NCBI GenBank assembly: GCA_036009105.1
Contig: DASYMJ010000292.1
Coordinates: forward strand, 1 to 35,326
Source: JAFAVZ01 sp036009105
Lineage (GTDB): Bacteria > Acidobacteriota > Thermoanaerobaculia > Gp7-AA8
Direction: 5' to 3'
DNA: 35,326 nt
The notes under the pieces were generated by a model. The model saw only the letters and a program-made list of their open reading frames with translations. It was not told where the DNA came from and did not search any database. Numbering within the stretch: the stretch's first letter is position 1; the number at the start of each line of letters is the position of its first letter. Shown here piece after piece: positions 7,436-15,580 of the stretch. The translations under genes and the position numbers were made by a program.

Positions 7436-9520
7436 ATGGCTTTCCACTGTGTCCGCTGTCACGCCCAGATCGAAAAAACCTTCAAGGCCTGTCCGAACTG
7501 CGGCGAGCCGGTCACGGATTTCCTAAGACGCTATTTGGAAGAGCCGGTGGACGGCAAGTACGAGATCCTGGAGCGCCTCGGCGCGGGGGGGATGGGCGAG
7601 GTCTACAAGGTCCGCCACAAGTACCTCGGCTCGCTGCGCGTCATCAAGGTGATCCGGGCCCAGATCTCGGACAGCCGCGAGGCGCACGACCGCTTCCTGC
7701 GCGAGGCGCGCGTGGCGACGCGCGTGCAGCACCCCAACGTCGCCACCCTGCACGACTTCTCCGCGCTGCCGGACGGCTCGATGTACATGGTATGGGAGTA
7801 CATCGAGGGGGAGAACCTGGCCCAGCGCCAGCGCGCGCACGGCACGTTCCCGCCGCGCGAGGCGGTGCGCATCGCCATCGAGGCGCTCTACGGGCTGGAG
7901 GCCATCCATCGGGCGGGCATCGTCCACCGCGACATCAGCCCCGAGAACGTGATGACCATCCGGGACGAGCATGGCCAGGAGCACGTCAAGATCATCGACA
8001 TGGGCGTGGCCAAGTCGGACGAGCCGGGCGAGGAGGCCACGCGCACCGGCATGTTCCTCGGCAAGTTCCGCTACTCCTCGCCCGAGCACGTCGGGTTCCT
8101 GGAGGCGGGGGAGAAGATCGACGGGCGGGCCGATCTCTATTCGATGGCCGTCGTGCTCTACGAGATGCTGGCCGGGCGGCCGCCGTTCGAGGCCACCTCG
8201 CCGCACGAATACATCATCCTCCACTCCCGCGACTCGCAGTTCCGACCGATCGACCTGGCGCCCGACCTGCCGGGCGGCGCGGCGCTGCAGGACGTGCTCA
8301 AGCGCGCCCTGGAGCGCGACCGCAACAAGCGCTACGCCACGGCGCGGGAGTTCGCCGCCGCGCTGGTGGAGGTGGAGAAGTCGCTGGCCAACGCCACCAG
8401 CCCCGCCATCGAGCAGCTGGATGAGACGATGCGCCTCAAGCCTGGCGCGCGGGGGACGCTCTTCCGCACGACCGAGCAGGGCGAGGCGGCGCCGACGCTG
8501 CACACGCCGTTGCCCGCCGCGCCATTGCCGGCTGCGCCGCTGCCGGCCGCGCCGCCGACGTACGAGCCGTCCGTGAATCCCGTGCCGGTGCCGCCCGACG
8601 AGGCGTTCGAGTACAAGATCCCCTCCTCCTGGGCCAAACGCGGCTACGAGGCGGAGGCTCCTGCCGCGCCACCGGCCCCCCAAGGGTGGGCGCCGGCTTC
8701 AACCGGCCCCGTCGCGCCGAAGCCCGGCCCCGCATCCCCCGCCGGCCCGGCCACGGTGATCGATCCCTACGCCGCGGCGCCGAAGCGCAGCTCCGCGCTG
8801 CCGCTGATCGCGGCGGTGGTCAGCGTGTTCGTCATCGCTGGCCTGCTCGGCTTCATCTGGTGGCGCCGCGCGGCGCCGACGCAGCGGGTGGACGACAACA
8901 AGACGCTCACCGCGCCGATCACATCGCCGGTCACCTCGGAAACGGCGCAGTCCACCGCTTCGATGGACGTCATCGGCGACAACACGCCGACCATCTACAC
9001 CACGACCACCAATCCGGTCACCACCACCAAGGCGCCGCCCATCATCAAGCCGGTGCCGCAGCCGCGTCCGCAGCCCCAGCCGGTGCCGGTGCCGCCGCCG
9101 GTGGTGCAGACGGCGGAGACGGAAGAAGAGCCGGCCCCCGAGGAAGAGCAGGCGAGCATCACGGCGTATGTCGAGGGGGGCGATTCCTCCAAAAACGAGC
9201 GGATGCTCGAGCAGGCCGCCGCCGCGCTGAAGGGCGTCTCGCGCGTGGCCATCCGGGGCAGCGGCGATCCGGCGCTCACCGCGCGCCTGGTGAACATCCT
9301 CAAGGACCGCCTGACCATCGACGGCTCCGCGGACGTCTCGATCGAGTTCTTCGGCAAGCTCGACCACCTGGGGCGGGGCCGCAAGCGCCGCGTGGCCAAT
9401 GTGATGGTGAAGAAGAACGGCCGTCCCGTCTTCAACTACCGGCTGTTCCAGGACTATCGCGTCGGCGACGATCCGGCCGAGGCGTTCGCGCGGGTGTTCG
9501 ACGAAGTGCTCGATCGCTGA
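7436..9520 (+). CDS. Transmembrane Ser/Thr protein kinase with N-terminal zinc ribbon
   Basis: 694 aa. It starts with a zinc ribbon (C5xxC8...C19xxC22), which fixes the start at 7436 rather than the upstream ATG. The kinase domain (~40-310) has a glycine loop GAGGMGEV (49-56), Lys71 in VIKV, catalytic loop HRDISPEN (H164, D166) and metal-binding DMG (D188) in place of DFG. The usual Lys of HRDxKxxN is Ser, a substitution I recall from other acidobacterial and myxobacterial kinases, so activity is likely. A Pro/Ala linker with four LPAAP repeats precedes one transmembrane helix (~455-475), then a Thr/Pro-rich stalk and an extracytoplasmic domain (~580-694) that presumably senses a signal. Typical bacterial one-component sensor kinase of the PknB class without PASTA repeats. 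Confidence 0.9.
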   Translation: MAFHCVRCHAQIEKTFKACPNCGEPVTDFLRRYLEEPVDGKYEILERLGAGGMGEVYKVRHKYLGSLRVIKVIRAQISDSREAHDRFLREARVATRVQHPNVATLHDFSALPDGSMYMVWEYIEGENLAQRQRAHGTFPPREAVRIAIEALYGLEAIHRAGIVHRDISPENVMTIRDEHGQEHVKIIDMGVAKSDEPGEEATRTGMFLGKFRYSSPEHVGFLEAGEKIDGRADLYSMAVVLYEMLAGRPPFEATSPHEYIILHSRDSQFRPIDLAPDLPGGAALQDVLKRALERDRNKRYATAREFAAALVEVEKSLANATSPAIEQLDETMRLKPGARGTLFRTTEQGEAAPTLHTPLPAAPLPAAPLPAAPPTYEPSVNPVPVPPDEAFEYKIPSSWAKRGYEAEAPAAPPAPQGWAPASTGPVAPKPGPASPAGPATVIDPYAAAPKRSSALPLIAAVVSVFVIAGLLGFIWWRRAAPTQRVDDNKTLTAPITSPVTSETAQSTASMDVIGDNTPTIYTTTTNPVTTTKAPPIIKPVPQPRPQPQPVPVPPPVVQTAETEEEPAPEEEQASITAYVEGGDSSKNERMLEQAAAALKGVSRVAIRGSGDPALTARLVNILKDRLTIDGSADVSIEFFGKLDHLGRGRKRRVANVMVKKNGRPVFNYRLFQDYRVGDDPAEAFARVFDEVLDR

Positions 9521-9552
9521 ATCCGACTTGCTTCCTCCTCCGTAACTTCGGC

Positions 9553-10554
9553 ATGCCGACTGAAGAGGTTCCCCCGCCGCACGTCCAGGTGCTGCAGATG
9601 ATGATGGGCATGTGGGTGGCGCAGGCCGCGGCGACCGCGGCGCGCTTCGACGTGGCCGATCACATCGCCCGCGGCACGAGTACCGCCGATGCGATCGCGT
9701 CCGCCGCCGGCGCCGACGCCGGCGCGATGTATCGCCTTCTGCGCGCCTGCGCCGCCTGCGGCCTCCTCTCCGAGACGGCGCCGCGCAGCTTCGCCCTCAC
9801 CCCGCTCGGCGAATGCCTCCGCTCGGACGCCGAGCACTCCCTGCGCGACTTCCTGGTGGCGGAACTGGCCACCGGCCACTGGCTGCCGTGGGGCCGCCTC
9901 TACGACGCGGTGCGCACCGGGCGCCCCACTTCCGCCGAGACTCTCGGCGTCCCGGTCTGGGAGTACTACGCGCAGAACCGGGAGGAGGGGCTGACCTTCG
10001 CCCGCGGCATGGGCAATTTGTCCGCGCTCGTCTCCGCTGATGTGGCCCGGCTCTATGACGCCTCGCCGTTCCGGCGCATCGTCGACGTCGGCGGCAGCCA
10101 GGGCGTGCTGCTGCGCGCGTTGCTCCGCGGCGCCGGTCCCGAGGCGCGCGGCGTGCTGTTCGATCTGCCGGAGGTGATCGCCGCGGCCCCGCCCGCCAAC
10201 CGCATCGAGCTGGTGGCCGGCGACTTTTTCGGCGACATTCCGCGCGGCGGCGACCTCTACGTGCTCAAGTCGATCCTGCACGACTGGGATGACGAGAAGG
10301 CGCTGGCCATCCTGCGCGCCGTGCACCGCGCGGCCGAGCCGGGCGCGAAGCTGCTGGTGGTGGAGACCGTGCTGCCCGACGGCACCCAGCCCTCGCCCGT
10401 CTCGTTCATGGACCTGAACATGCTGGTGATGCTCGGCGGCCGCGAGCGCACCGTCGCCGAATTCAACGAGCTGCTGCGCGCGGGCGGCTTCGCGGTGGCG
10501 AGGGTGATTGCCACGGGAGGGATGTTTCAATTGATCGAAGCGACGCGCGCTTAG
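9553..10554 (+). CDS. SAM-dependent O-methyltransferase (plant-type, dimerisation + Methyltransf_2)
   Basis: 333 aa. The N-terminal ~90 residues are the winged-helix dimerisation domain (VAQAAATAARFDVADHIA...YRLLRACAACGLL). The SAM-binding motif I is IVDVGGSQGVLLRAL (~174-188), followed by FDLPEVI and the catalytic HDWDD with His243, then a late FNELLRAGGF. This is the layout of acetylserotonin/hydroxyneurosporene-type O-methyltransferases, which methylate hydroxyls of small aromatic or polyketide products. The substrate cannot be told from context: it sits alone between the kinase and the VWFA gene. The frame is open far upstream through the kinase gene, but that extension is a shadow; start chosen at the first ATG after the kinase stop. 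Confidence 0.85.
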   Translation: MPTEEVPPPHVQVLQMMMGMWVAQAAATAARFDVADHIARGTSTADAIASAAGADAGAMYRLLRACAACGLLSETAPRSFALTPLGECLRSDAEHSLRDFLVAELATGHWLPWGRLYDAVRTGRPTSAETLGVPVWEYYAQNREEGLTFARGMGNLSALVSADVARLYDASPFRRIVDVGGSQGVLLRALLRGAGPEARGVLFDLPEVIAAAPPANRIELVAGDFFGDIPRGGDLYVLKSILHDWDDEKALAILRAVHRAAEPGAKLLVVETVLPDGTQPSPVSFMDLNMLVMLGGRERTVAEFNELLRAGGFAVARVIATGGMFQLIEATRA

Positions 10555-10560
10555 CTGCGA

Positions 10561-10619
10561 GTTGTCAGTTGTCGGTTGTCAGTCGGCCCGGCTTCTACCG
10601 ACAACCGACAACTGATAAC
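10561..10619. repeat. Heptad-arm palindrome A (unit GTTGTCA, 3 per arm)
   Basis: The left arm (10561-10581) is three tandem 7-bp units of GTTGTCA/GTTGTCG. The right arm (10599-10619) is three reverse-complementary units. 19 of 21 positions pair, with a 17-nt GC-rich loop. It lies between two + strand genes, 6 nt after the methyltransferase stop and 33 nt before the next start. Confidence 0.85.
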
Positions 10620-10639
10620 TGCCTCTCACCCCCAGCAAC

Positions 10640-10645
10640 TACAAT
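10640..10645 (+). promoter_or_regulatory. -10 element TACAAT, probable leaderless start of the gene at 10652
   Basis: TACAAT is separated from the ATG at 10652 by 6 nt, so transcription would begin at or within 1-2 nt of the start codon. No Shine-Dalgarno precedes the ATG, as expected for a leaderless mRNA. No good -35 was seen at 17 nt. Confidence 0.5.
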
Positions 10646-10651
10646 CATCGA

Positions 10652-12346
10652 ATGCGCCGCGCCGCGATCCCCCTCGCCTTCCTCGCCGTCACCCTTTTCG
10701 CGCAGGAGCGGCAGCCGGATCCGTTCTTCAGCGAGACGATCGAAGTGCGCATCATCAACGTCGATGCGATCGTCACGGACGGCAGCGGCAAGCCGGTGCG
10801 GGGCCTGACCAGGGACGACTTCGAGGTCTTCGAGAACGGCCACCGGCAGGACATCTCCAACTTCGCGGAGATGGCCGGCACCTCCACCACCGTGCTGGCC
10901 ACGGCGGACGCCGCGCCGCGCATCGAGGCGGCGCCGTCCCAGCCGCAGCAGGACGTCCGCTCCCGCAAGATCGTCATCTTCCTCGACAACGCCTCCCTGC
11001 GCATCTTCACCCGCAACAAGGTCTTCGAATCGATGAAGACCTTCGTGCGCCAGACCGTCCGGCCGGGCGACCAGGTGATGATCGTGGCCTGGAACCCGCC
11101 GCTCGACATCGGCGTGCCGTTCACCGGCGACGTGGAGGCGCTCATCGCCACCATCGAGGCGATGAAGAACGAGCGGGCGAACGGCAATCTCTACCTGCAG
11201 GACCGCAAGATGGCCGAGCGCGCCATCAGCGACATGCCCACCGACTACGCCATGATCGGGCAGATCCCCCCCATCGAGCTGGCCATCGAGCAGGCCCGCC
11301 TCTACGCCGCGAAGGTGATGCACGAGCAGCGGGGGAAGGTCGCGGCGATGAAGAGCGTGATGAGCTCGTTGCGCGGCATCGAGGGACGCAAGGTGTTCGT
11401 CGTGGTCACCGAATCGCTCTCCGACCGCGCGGCGCAGCCGATCTTCGACTTCGTCGATCAGGTCAAGGAGCGCTTCGTGAACGGCGTCAACTACAACGCC
11501 GTCCGCGAAGCGCAGCAATACGCGGAGCCGGCGCTGACGAACATCATGTCGGACACGGCGAACAGCACCGGCGTGACCTTCTACCCCATCGACGCGGCCG
11601 GCCTCTCCGGCGACATGGAAGCGATCAGCGCCGAGAACCTCGGTACGGAGTACAACAACCCCGGCCGCCAGCTCATGCACCGCGATGAGCACCTGCAGAC
11701 GCTCCGCACCATCGCCGCGCTGACCGGCGGCACGGCGCTGACCTCGTCCAGCAACTTCCAGCTCGCCTTCGACACCATCTCCAACGACCTCTCCTCCTAC
11801 TACTCCATCGGCTACCGCGCCACCGGCGCGAAGCAGGACACCATCCGCTCCGTGCAGGTACGGCTGAAGAACAAGCGCGGCCTGCAGGTGCGGACCCGCC
11901 AGGCGTTCGTGGAGCGCTCCACCAGCTCGGAGATGAAGGACGCGGTCGCGGCCAATCTCTTCTATCCCATCAACCGCAATGACCTGAACATCCGCATCCG
12001 CGGCGGCGGCGCGACGAAGGTCGCCATCGACGAGCACCTGGTGGTCCCGGTCGAGGTGCGCATCCCCACCAGCGCCCTCACCCTCCTGCCCGACGGCGGC
12101 GACCTGCGCGGCCGCTTCCAGAGCTACACCGCCTTCCTCCGCCGCGACGGCGCCGTCTCGGAGGTGAAGATGAACGTGCACGAGCTCCGCTTCCCCGCCG
12201 GGTCGCTGGAGCGGCGCAAAGAGATCACCCTCGAGCTCGAGGTGACGGTGGACAGCAAGACGGAGGCGGTGTCGGTGGGGGTCATGGACGAGGTCTCGCA
12301 CGCGACCGGGTTCGCCTCGCTGCGGCTGGAACAGCCGGGCGTCTAG
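10652..12346 (+). CDS. Secreted VWFA-related Acidobacterial domain protein
   Basis: 564 aa with an N-terminal signal (~1-18, ending FAQE). The segment VDAIVTDGSGKPVRGLTRDD then FEVFENGHRQDISNF is the diagnostic start of the 'VWFA-related Acidobacterial domain' family (TIGR03436 as I recall). A von Willebrand A-like domain follows (~90-390, beginning KIVIFLDNASL), with YYSIGYRATGAKQD and repeated VQVRLKNKRGLQVRTR as usual for the family. The C-terminal ~170 residues are beta-rich. The family is expanded in Acidobacteriota and its role is unknown; extracellular binding is the general inference. It supports the phylum assignment. Confidence 0.9.
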   Translation: MRRAAIPLAFLAVTLFAQERQPDPFFSETIEVRIINVDAIVTDGSGKPVRGLTRDDFEVFENGHRQDISNFAEMAGTSTTVLATADAAPRIEAAPSQPQQDVRSRKIVIFLDNASLRIFTRNKVFESMKTFVRQTVRPGDQVMIVAWNPPLDIGVPFTGDVEALIATIEAMKNERANGNLYLQDRKMAERAISDMPTDYAMIGQIPPIELAIEQARLYAAKVMHEQRGKVAAMKSVMSSLRGIEGRKVFVVVTESLSDRAAQPIFDFVDQVKERFVNGVNYNAVREAQQYAEPALTNIMSDTANSTGVTFYPIDAAGLSGDMEAISAENLGTEYNNPGRQLMHRDEHLQTLRTIAALTGGTALTSSSNFQLAFDTISNDLSSYYSIGYRATGAKQDTIRSVQVRLKNKRGLQVRTRQAFVERSTSSEMKDAVAANLFYPINRNDLNIRIRGGGATKVAIDEHLVVPVEVRIPTSALTLLPDGGDLRGRFQSYTAFLRRDGAVSEVKMNVHELRFPAGSLERRKEITLELEVTVDSKTEAVSVGVMDEVSHATGFASLRLEQPGV

Positions 12347-12347
12347 A

Positions 12348-12794
12348 TCAGTCGCGCAGCCAGCGCCGCATGCGCGGGTATTCATCCGCCCGGGTGAGGC
12401 CCCACAACTGCAGCATCGGGACGCCGACATAGCGGCCCGCGCTGAAGTTCTCCAGCAGCGTCGGCCCGTTGCCGCTGACCACGTCCTCGTGAAACACGCG
12501 CCTCGTGTCGAGGCCCAGGTGGAGGGCGGCGGCCCACGTCCAGGCGATGGCCGAGACCTCCTCGGCCGGGCTGCTCTCGATGGTGCCGGTGAGCGCGGCG
12601 CGGAGGGCGGGCGGAGTGAGGGCGATGTGCGCCCCCTCGTGCAGCAGGTCCGCCGGGCTGGAGAGATGCGGCTCGTCGTAGATCAACCCGCCGGCGAGGA
12701 TGTCGAGGCCCGGCACGAGCGTGGGGTGCTCGATGCGGCGGGCGTCTACGTTGATGCCGAGCGAGCGGAGGAACTGGATGACCTGCGGAAGCAT
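12348..12794 (-). CDS. Small HExxH-motif conserved hypothetical protein
   Basis: 148 aa, MLPQVIQFLRSLGINV at the start; in-frame extensions upstream run into repeat element B and were rejected. The motif LLHEGAHIAL (H52, E53, H56) is a zinc-protease-like HExxH, followed ~20 residues later by EEVSAIAWTWAAALHLGL, which could supply a third ligand (Glu). I recall similar small proteins with LLHEAGHLAV annotated only as hypothetical, so peptidase activity is unproven. No signal peptide. It ends 2 nt from the convergent VWFA gene and is downstream of the PhnD-like gene on the same strand. Confidence 0.7.
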   Translation of the reverse strand: MLPQVIQFLRSLGINVDARRIEHPTLVPGLDILAGGLIYDEPHLSSPADLLHEGAHIALTPPALRAALTGTIESSPAEEVSAIAWTWAAALHLGLDTRRVFHEDVVSGNGPTLLENFSAGRYVGVPMLQLWGLTRADEYPRMRRWLRD

Positions 12795-12803
12795 GGGAAA
12801 TGA

Positions 12804-12872
12804 ATTGAAAATTGAAAATTGAAAAGCGCCCGCCGCACATCTTTTTTCAATTTTCAATTTTCCATTTTCAAT
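12804..12872. repeat. Heptad-arm palindrome B (unit ATTGAAA)
   Basis: The left arm is three units of ATTGAAA (12804-12824). The right arm is four units of TTTCAAT, the third being TTTCCAT (12845-12872). The loop is 20 nt, GC-rich. It lies between two - strand genes. A sister copy is at 33813-33888 with the same TTTCCAT variant at the same position. AT-rich arms contrast sharply with the surrounding GC-rich DNA. Confidence 0.9.
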
Positions 12873-12879
12873 TTGAGCG

Positions 12880-13614
12880 TCAGCGATACGCCCCTTCGTC
12901 GCCGATCGCGAAACCAGCCCAGCCGAACTCCGCCAGCGCGGCGGCGTGCGACTGGTGCATGGTCAGCAGCGCCTCGCGAATCCGCTCCTTGACGGCCACG
13001 GCGCTGCGGATGATCACCGGCTGGATGGGGAACGGCCCCCACGACTCGAGCACGCGCATCTGGCCGGCCAGGGCGGGGTCGAGGCGGCGACGCAGGGCCA
13101 GGGTGTTCGAGTCGATGGCCGCCGCGTCGATCTCGCCGGCCAGGACCAGGTCGAGCGAGCGGAGATGCGAGCCGGCGTGCACCATCCGGTTGAAGAACGA
13201 CTCCCCGCCGGTGCGCTCCAGCATGCTGAACCAGCCGCTCTTCGAGTTGCGGTCGTTGTAGCCCCACACCGCGCCGCGCAGCTCCTCGAAACGGCGCACC
13301 GGCGAGGCCGCGTGCACCACGACGTCCGCAAAGTAGACCGGCCGCCCCTCCGCCCGCGCGTCGAGGGGGACGGGCAGCGGCAGGAGCTCGACCGGCGAGC
13401 GCCCGCGCAGAAAACGGAAGGAAGGAGAGCAGATGAAGCCGACGTCGGCCCGGCCGTCGGCGAACGGGTCGTCGTCACCGTCGAGCGGGCCGGAGATGCG
13501 CGTCTCGAAGGTGACGTCCGCGGGCAGCCCGGTGGCGGACTCCAGGTGCCGCGCCACCAGGGTGAAGAAGCCGGCCGGGATGGAGGGCGCGAGATAGCTG
13601 ATCAGTTTCAGCAC
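12880..13614 (-). CDS. PhnD-like phosphate/phosphonate-family substrate-binding protein
   Basis: 244 aa. The fold signature of PF12974-type binding proteins is visible: an N-terminal LISYLAPSIPAG strand-helix, FADGRADVGFICSPSF, VVHAASPVRRFEELRGAVWGYND, then a ligand pocket NSKSGWF and GEIDAAAIDSN, and IQPVIIRSAV near the end. These usually bind oxyanions for ABC import, but there is no signal peptide and no permease or ATPase nearby, so it may be a cytoplasmic or sensory relative. The start is a GTG directly behind AGGAGG with only 1 nt spacing; a slightly downstream start is possible. Confidence 0.75.
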   Translation of the reverse strand: MLKLISYLAPSIPAGFFTLVARHLESATGLPADVTFETRISGPLDGDDDPFADGRADVGFICSPSFRFLRGRSPVELLPLPVPLDARAEGRPVYFADVVVHAASPVRRFEELRGAVWGYNDRNSKSGWFSMLERTGGESFFNRMVHAGSHLRSLDLVLAGEIDAAAIDSNTLALRRRLDPALAGQMRVLESWGPFPIQPVIIRSAVAVKERIREALLTMHQSHAAALAEFGWAGFAIGDEGAYR

Positions 13615-13627
13615 GCCTCCTGATCGT

Positions 13628-15424
13628 ATGCTACTTTCCGCCCGCCGTATGCGCCCGCTCCTCCTCGCCGCCGCCGTCGTTTTCGCCGTCGCCCTCGGCG
13701 TCTACCTGGTGACCCTGGCCCCGACGGTCGGCCTCACGGACAGCGGCGAGCTCACCGTCGCCGCCTGGGCCCACGGCAACGCCCACCCCCCCGGCTTCCC
13801 GCTCTATCTGCTCCTCACCCACCTCTTCACCTTGCTGCCCATCCGCAGCGTCGCGTGGCGCGTCAACTTCGCCTCGGCGTTCTTTGCCGCGCTGGCTTGC
13901 GGGGCGATGGTGTTCGCCGTCGCCTCGATGACGGCGCGCCGCTCGGGCATCACCGTCGCCGTCTTCGCGGGCTTGATGCTCGCCTTCTCCCGCACCCTCT
14001 GGAACTACGCCACGGTGGCCGAGGTGTATGCGCTGAATACTTTCCTGATCGTGGCCATGTTGGCGCTCGTGCTGGCCTGGTACCGCACGCGCGCCGATCG
14101 CCTGCTCTACGCGGCGGCGTTCGTCTTCGGCCTCGGGCTGTGCGTCCATCACGTCACGGTCGGCCTTTGCATCGCAGGCATCGCGGCCCTCGCCTGGCGC
14201 GCGGACAAAAAGCAGATCGTGATTTGCGCGCTGTTCGCCATCGCCGCGTTGAGCATCTACGCGTACCTGCCCATCGCCGCGTCGCACAATCCGCCGCTCA
14301 ATTGGGGCGATCCCGATTCCCTGGGCCGCTTCGTCGATCACGTCACCGGCAAGCAGTACCGCGGCTATCTGCAATCCTCCAGCGGCCAGTTCGCCGCCAT
14401 GCTCGGCCTGCTCGGCCGCGACCTGGGTCCCATCGCCTTGTTGCTGGCCCTGTGGGGCGTCATCCAACTCTGGCGCACCGAACGTCCTCTCTTCCTGTTC
14501 GTGGTGCTGCTCGCCGCGGCGGACCTGGCCTGGGCCGCGTTCTATCCGATCGCGAACGATCGCGATGCCTACCTTCTGCCGGCCATCATCGCCATCGTCC
14601 TCGCCGCCGCATACGGCGCGGCGACGATGGCGCGCGGCAGGCTCGCCTGGGCGCTGCTCCTCGTGCCGCTGCTCGCCGCGGTCTTCGCGTATCCGCAGCG
14701 CGACCGCGGCCGCTTCCTCGTCCCCAAGCTGTACGCGGAGAACGCGCTGCGCCAGATGCGCCCCAACGCGCTGCTGCTCACCAGCGACTGGCAGCTCTAC
14801 GCTCCGCTGATGTACTTTCAGGAAGTGGAGCACGCGCGGCCGGACGTGATCGCGGTCGAGACCGGGATGCTGAACCGGCCGTGGTATGTCGAGCAGTTGG
14901 AGCGCCGCCAGCCCGCGCTGATGCAGGCGGTGAAGCCGCAGCTCGACGCTTACCGCCCCGTGCTCAACGCGTGGGAATCCGACAACGCGCTCAAGCCGCG
15001 AATGTTCACCCTTGTTGCGGACCTCATCCAAGCGATGATCGAAACGCGCCTCGCGGCCAACCAGCCGGTCTACGCCACGACGGAATTCGTGGCCGGCAAA
15101 GAGCCGGTCCTCGTCCCCATGCTCCGCACCCTCGGCGCGAAATATCCGCTCCTGCCCCAGGGCGTCCTGGTCGAGTACAACGGCACGCAGCCGCAGCCGC
15201 TGAACGTCGATCTGGAGGGCCTGGCCGGCGCTTACCAGGAGGACGATCCCGTTCTGACCGAGGTGCTGCCCGCGTACCGCTCCGCGCTGCTGATGCGCGG
15301 CCGGTACATGGCGCTGCGCCGCCGCTACGACGACGCGGCCGCCGCCTACAAGCTCGCCCAATCGCTCGATCCGGAAAACCCCACCATCCAGCGCGAGCTG
15401 GTGGCCGTCGAAGCGATGCGGTAA
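13628..15424 (+). CDS. DUF2723 (TMEM260-like) multi-pass membrane glycosyltransferase-type protein
   Basis: 598 aa. About ten transmembrane segments occupy residues ~8-360. The first loop has TVGLTDSGELTVAAWAHG then NAHPPGFPLYLLLTHLF, the hallmark of DUF2723/TMEM260 proteins: a conserved acidic pair and His-Pro-Pro in the first extracytoplasmic loop, as in GT-C glycosyltransferases such as protein O-mannosyltransferases. The soluble C-terminal half (~360-598) ends with a TPR-like helix pair (YDDAAAAYKLAQSLDPENP). Likely transfers sugars from a lipid donor to secreted proteins or glycans. Start uncertain: ATG at 13628 or 13649, neither with a Shine-Dalgarno. Divergent from the PhnD-like gene with 13 nt between. 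Confidence 0.8.
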   Translation: MLLSARRMRPLLLAAAVVFAVALGVYLVTLAPTVGLTDSGELTVAAWAHGNAHPPGFPLYLLLTHLFTLLPIRSVAWRVNFASAFFAALACGAMVFAVASMTARRSGITVAVFAGLMLAFSRTLWNYATVAEVYALNTFLIVAMLALVLAWYRTRADRLLYAAAFVFGLGLCVHHVTVGLCIAGIAALAWRADKKQIVICALFAIAALSIYAYLPIAASHNPPLNWGDPDSLGRFVDHVTGKQYRGYLQSSSGQFAAMLGLLGRDLGPIALLLALWGVIQLWRTERPLFLFVVLLAAADLAWAAFYPIANDRDAYLLPAIIAIVLAAAYGAATMARGRLAWALLLVPLLAAVFAYPQRDRGRFLVPKLYAENALRQMRPNALLLTSDWQLYAPLMYFQEVEHARPDVIAVETGMLNRPWYVEQLERRQPALMQAVKPQLDAYRPVLNAWESDNALKPRMFTLVADLIQAMIETRLAANQPVYATTEFVAGKEPVLVPMLRTLGAKYPLLPQGVLVEYNGTQPQPLNVDLEGLAGAYQEDDPVLTEVLPAYRSALLMRGRYMALRRRYDDAAAAYKLAQSLDPENPTIQRELVAVEAMR

Positions 15425-15429
15425 ATGCA

Positions 15430-15488
15430 GGGCCGGCTCTCAGCCGGTCCAGCTATCCGTTGCTGACGGGCCGGCTGAGAGCCGGCCC
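15430..15488. repeat. GC-rich palindrome F1 (AAATGYAGGGCCGGCT family)
   Basis: A 21-nt left arm (15430-15450) and a 21-nt right arm (15468-15488) are near-perfect inverted repeats around a 17-nt loop. Each arm is itself palindromic (GGCCGGCT-CTC-AGCCGG). The flanks AAATGCAGGG and CCCCACATTTT also mirror each other. It starts 5 nt behind the stop of the membrane protein gene and is followed by T's, so it can act as a terminator. Confidence 0.85.
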
Positions 15489-15511
15489 CACATTTTCGGT
15501 TTCGCTCGAGG

Positions 15512-15568
15512 CCCGTCTGCCTGGTGCTGCTCCTCATCGTGGGGCTGGTGTCGCAGCGCAAGTCATAA
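15512..15568 (+). pseudogene. Possible C-terminal remnant of a membrane protein
   Basis: The frame reads PVCLVLLLIVGLVSQRKS then TAA: a hydrophobic helix ending in basic residues, typical of the end of a membrane or sortase-type protein. It has no start codon or body and lies directly behind palindrome F1. It could be a remnant left by deletion, or chance, since GC-rich DNA often reads as Leu/Val. Confidence 0.25.
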
Positions 15569-15580
15569 AACAATGGCGCG

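Noticed and set aside
8686..10554. 622-aa frame fusing sequence inside the kinase gene to the methyltransferase
   Set aside because: The part before 9553 is an out-of-frame read of the kinase; homology begins at the chosen ATG.
10561..10619. CRISPR or phage attachment site
   Set aside because: Units are 7 bp, contiguous and inverted with no spacers; no cas or integrase genes nearby.
10595..12430. 611-aa - strand frame opposite the VWFA gene
   Set aside because: Low-complexity His/Arg/Asp composition and no motif; the + strand protein is a recognised family.
12812..13261. + strand frame beginning MKIEKR in palindrome B
   Set aside because: Start lies in a heptad repeat; the remainder is antisense to the PhnD-like gene.
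13631..15361. 576-aa - strand frame opposite the DUF2723 gene
   Set aside because: Composition shadow; no ribosome site, and the + frame has hallmark motifs and membrane segments.
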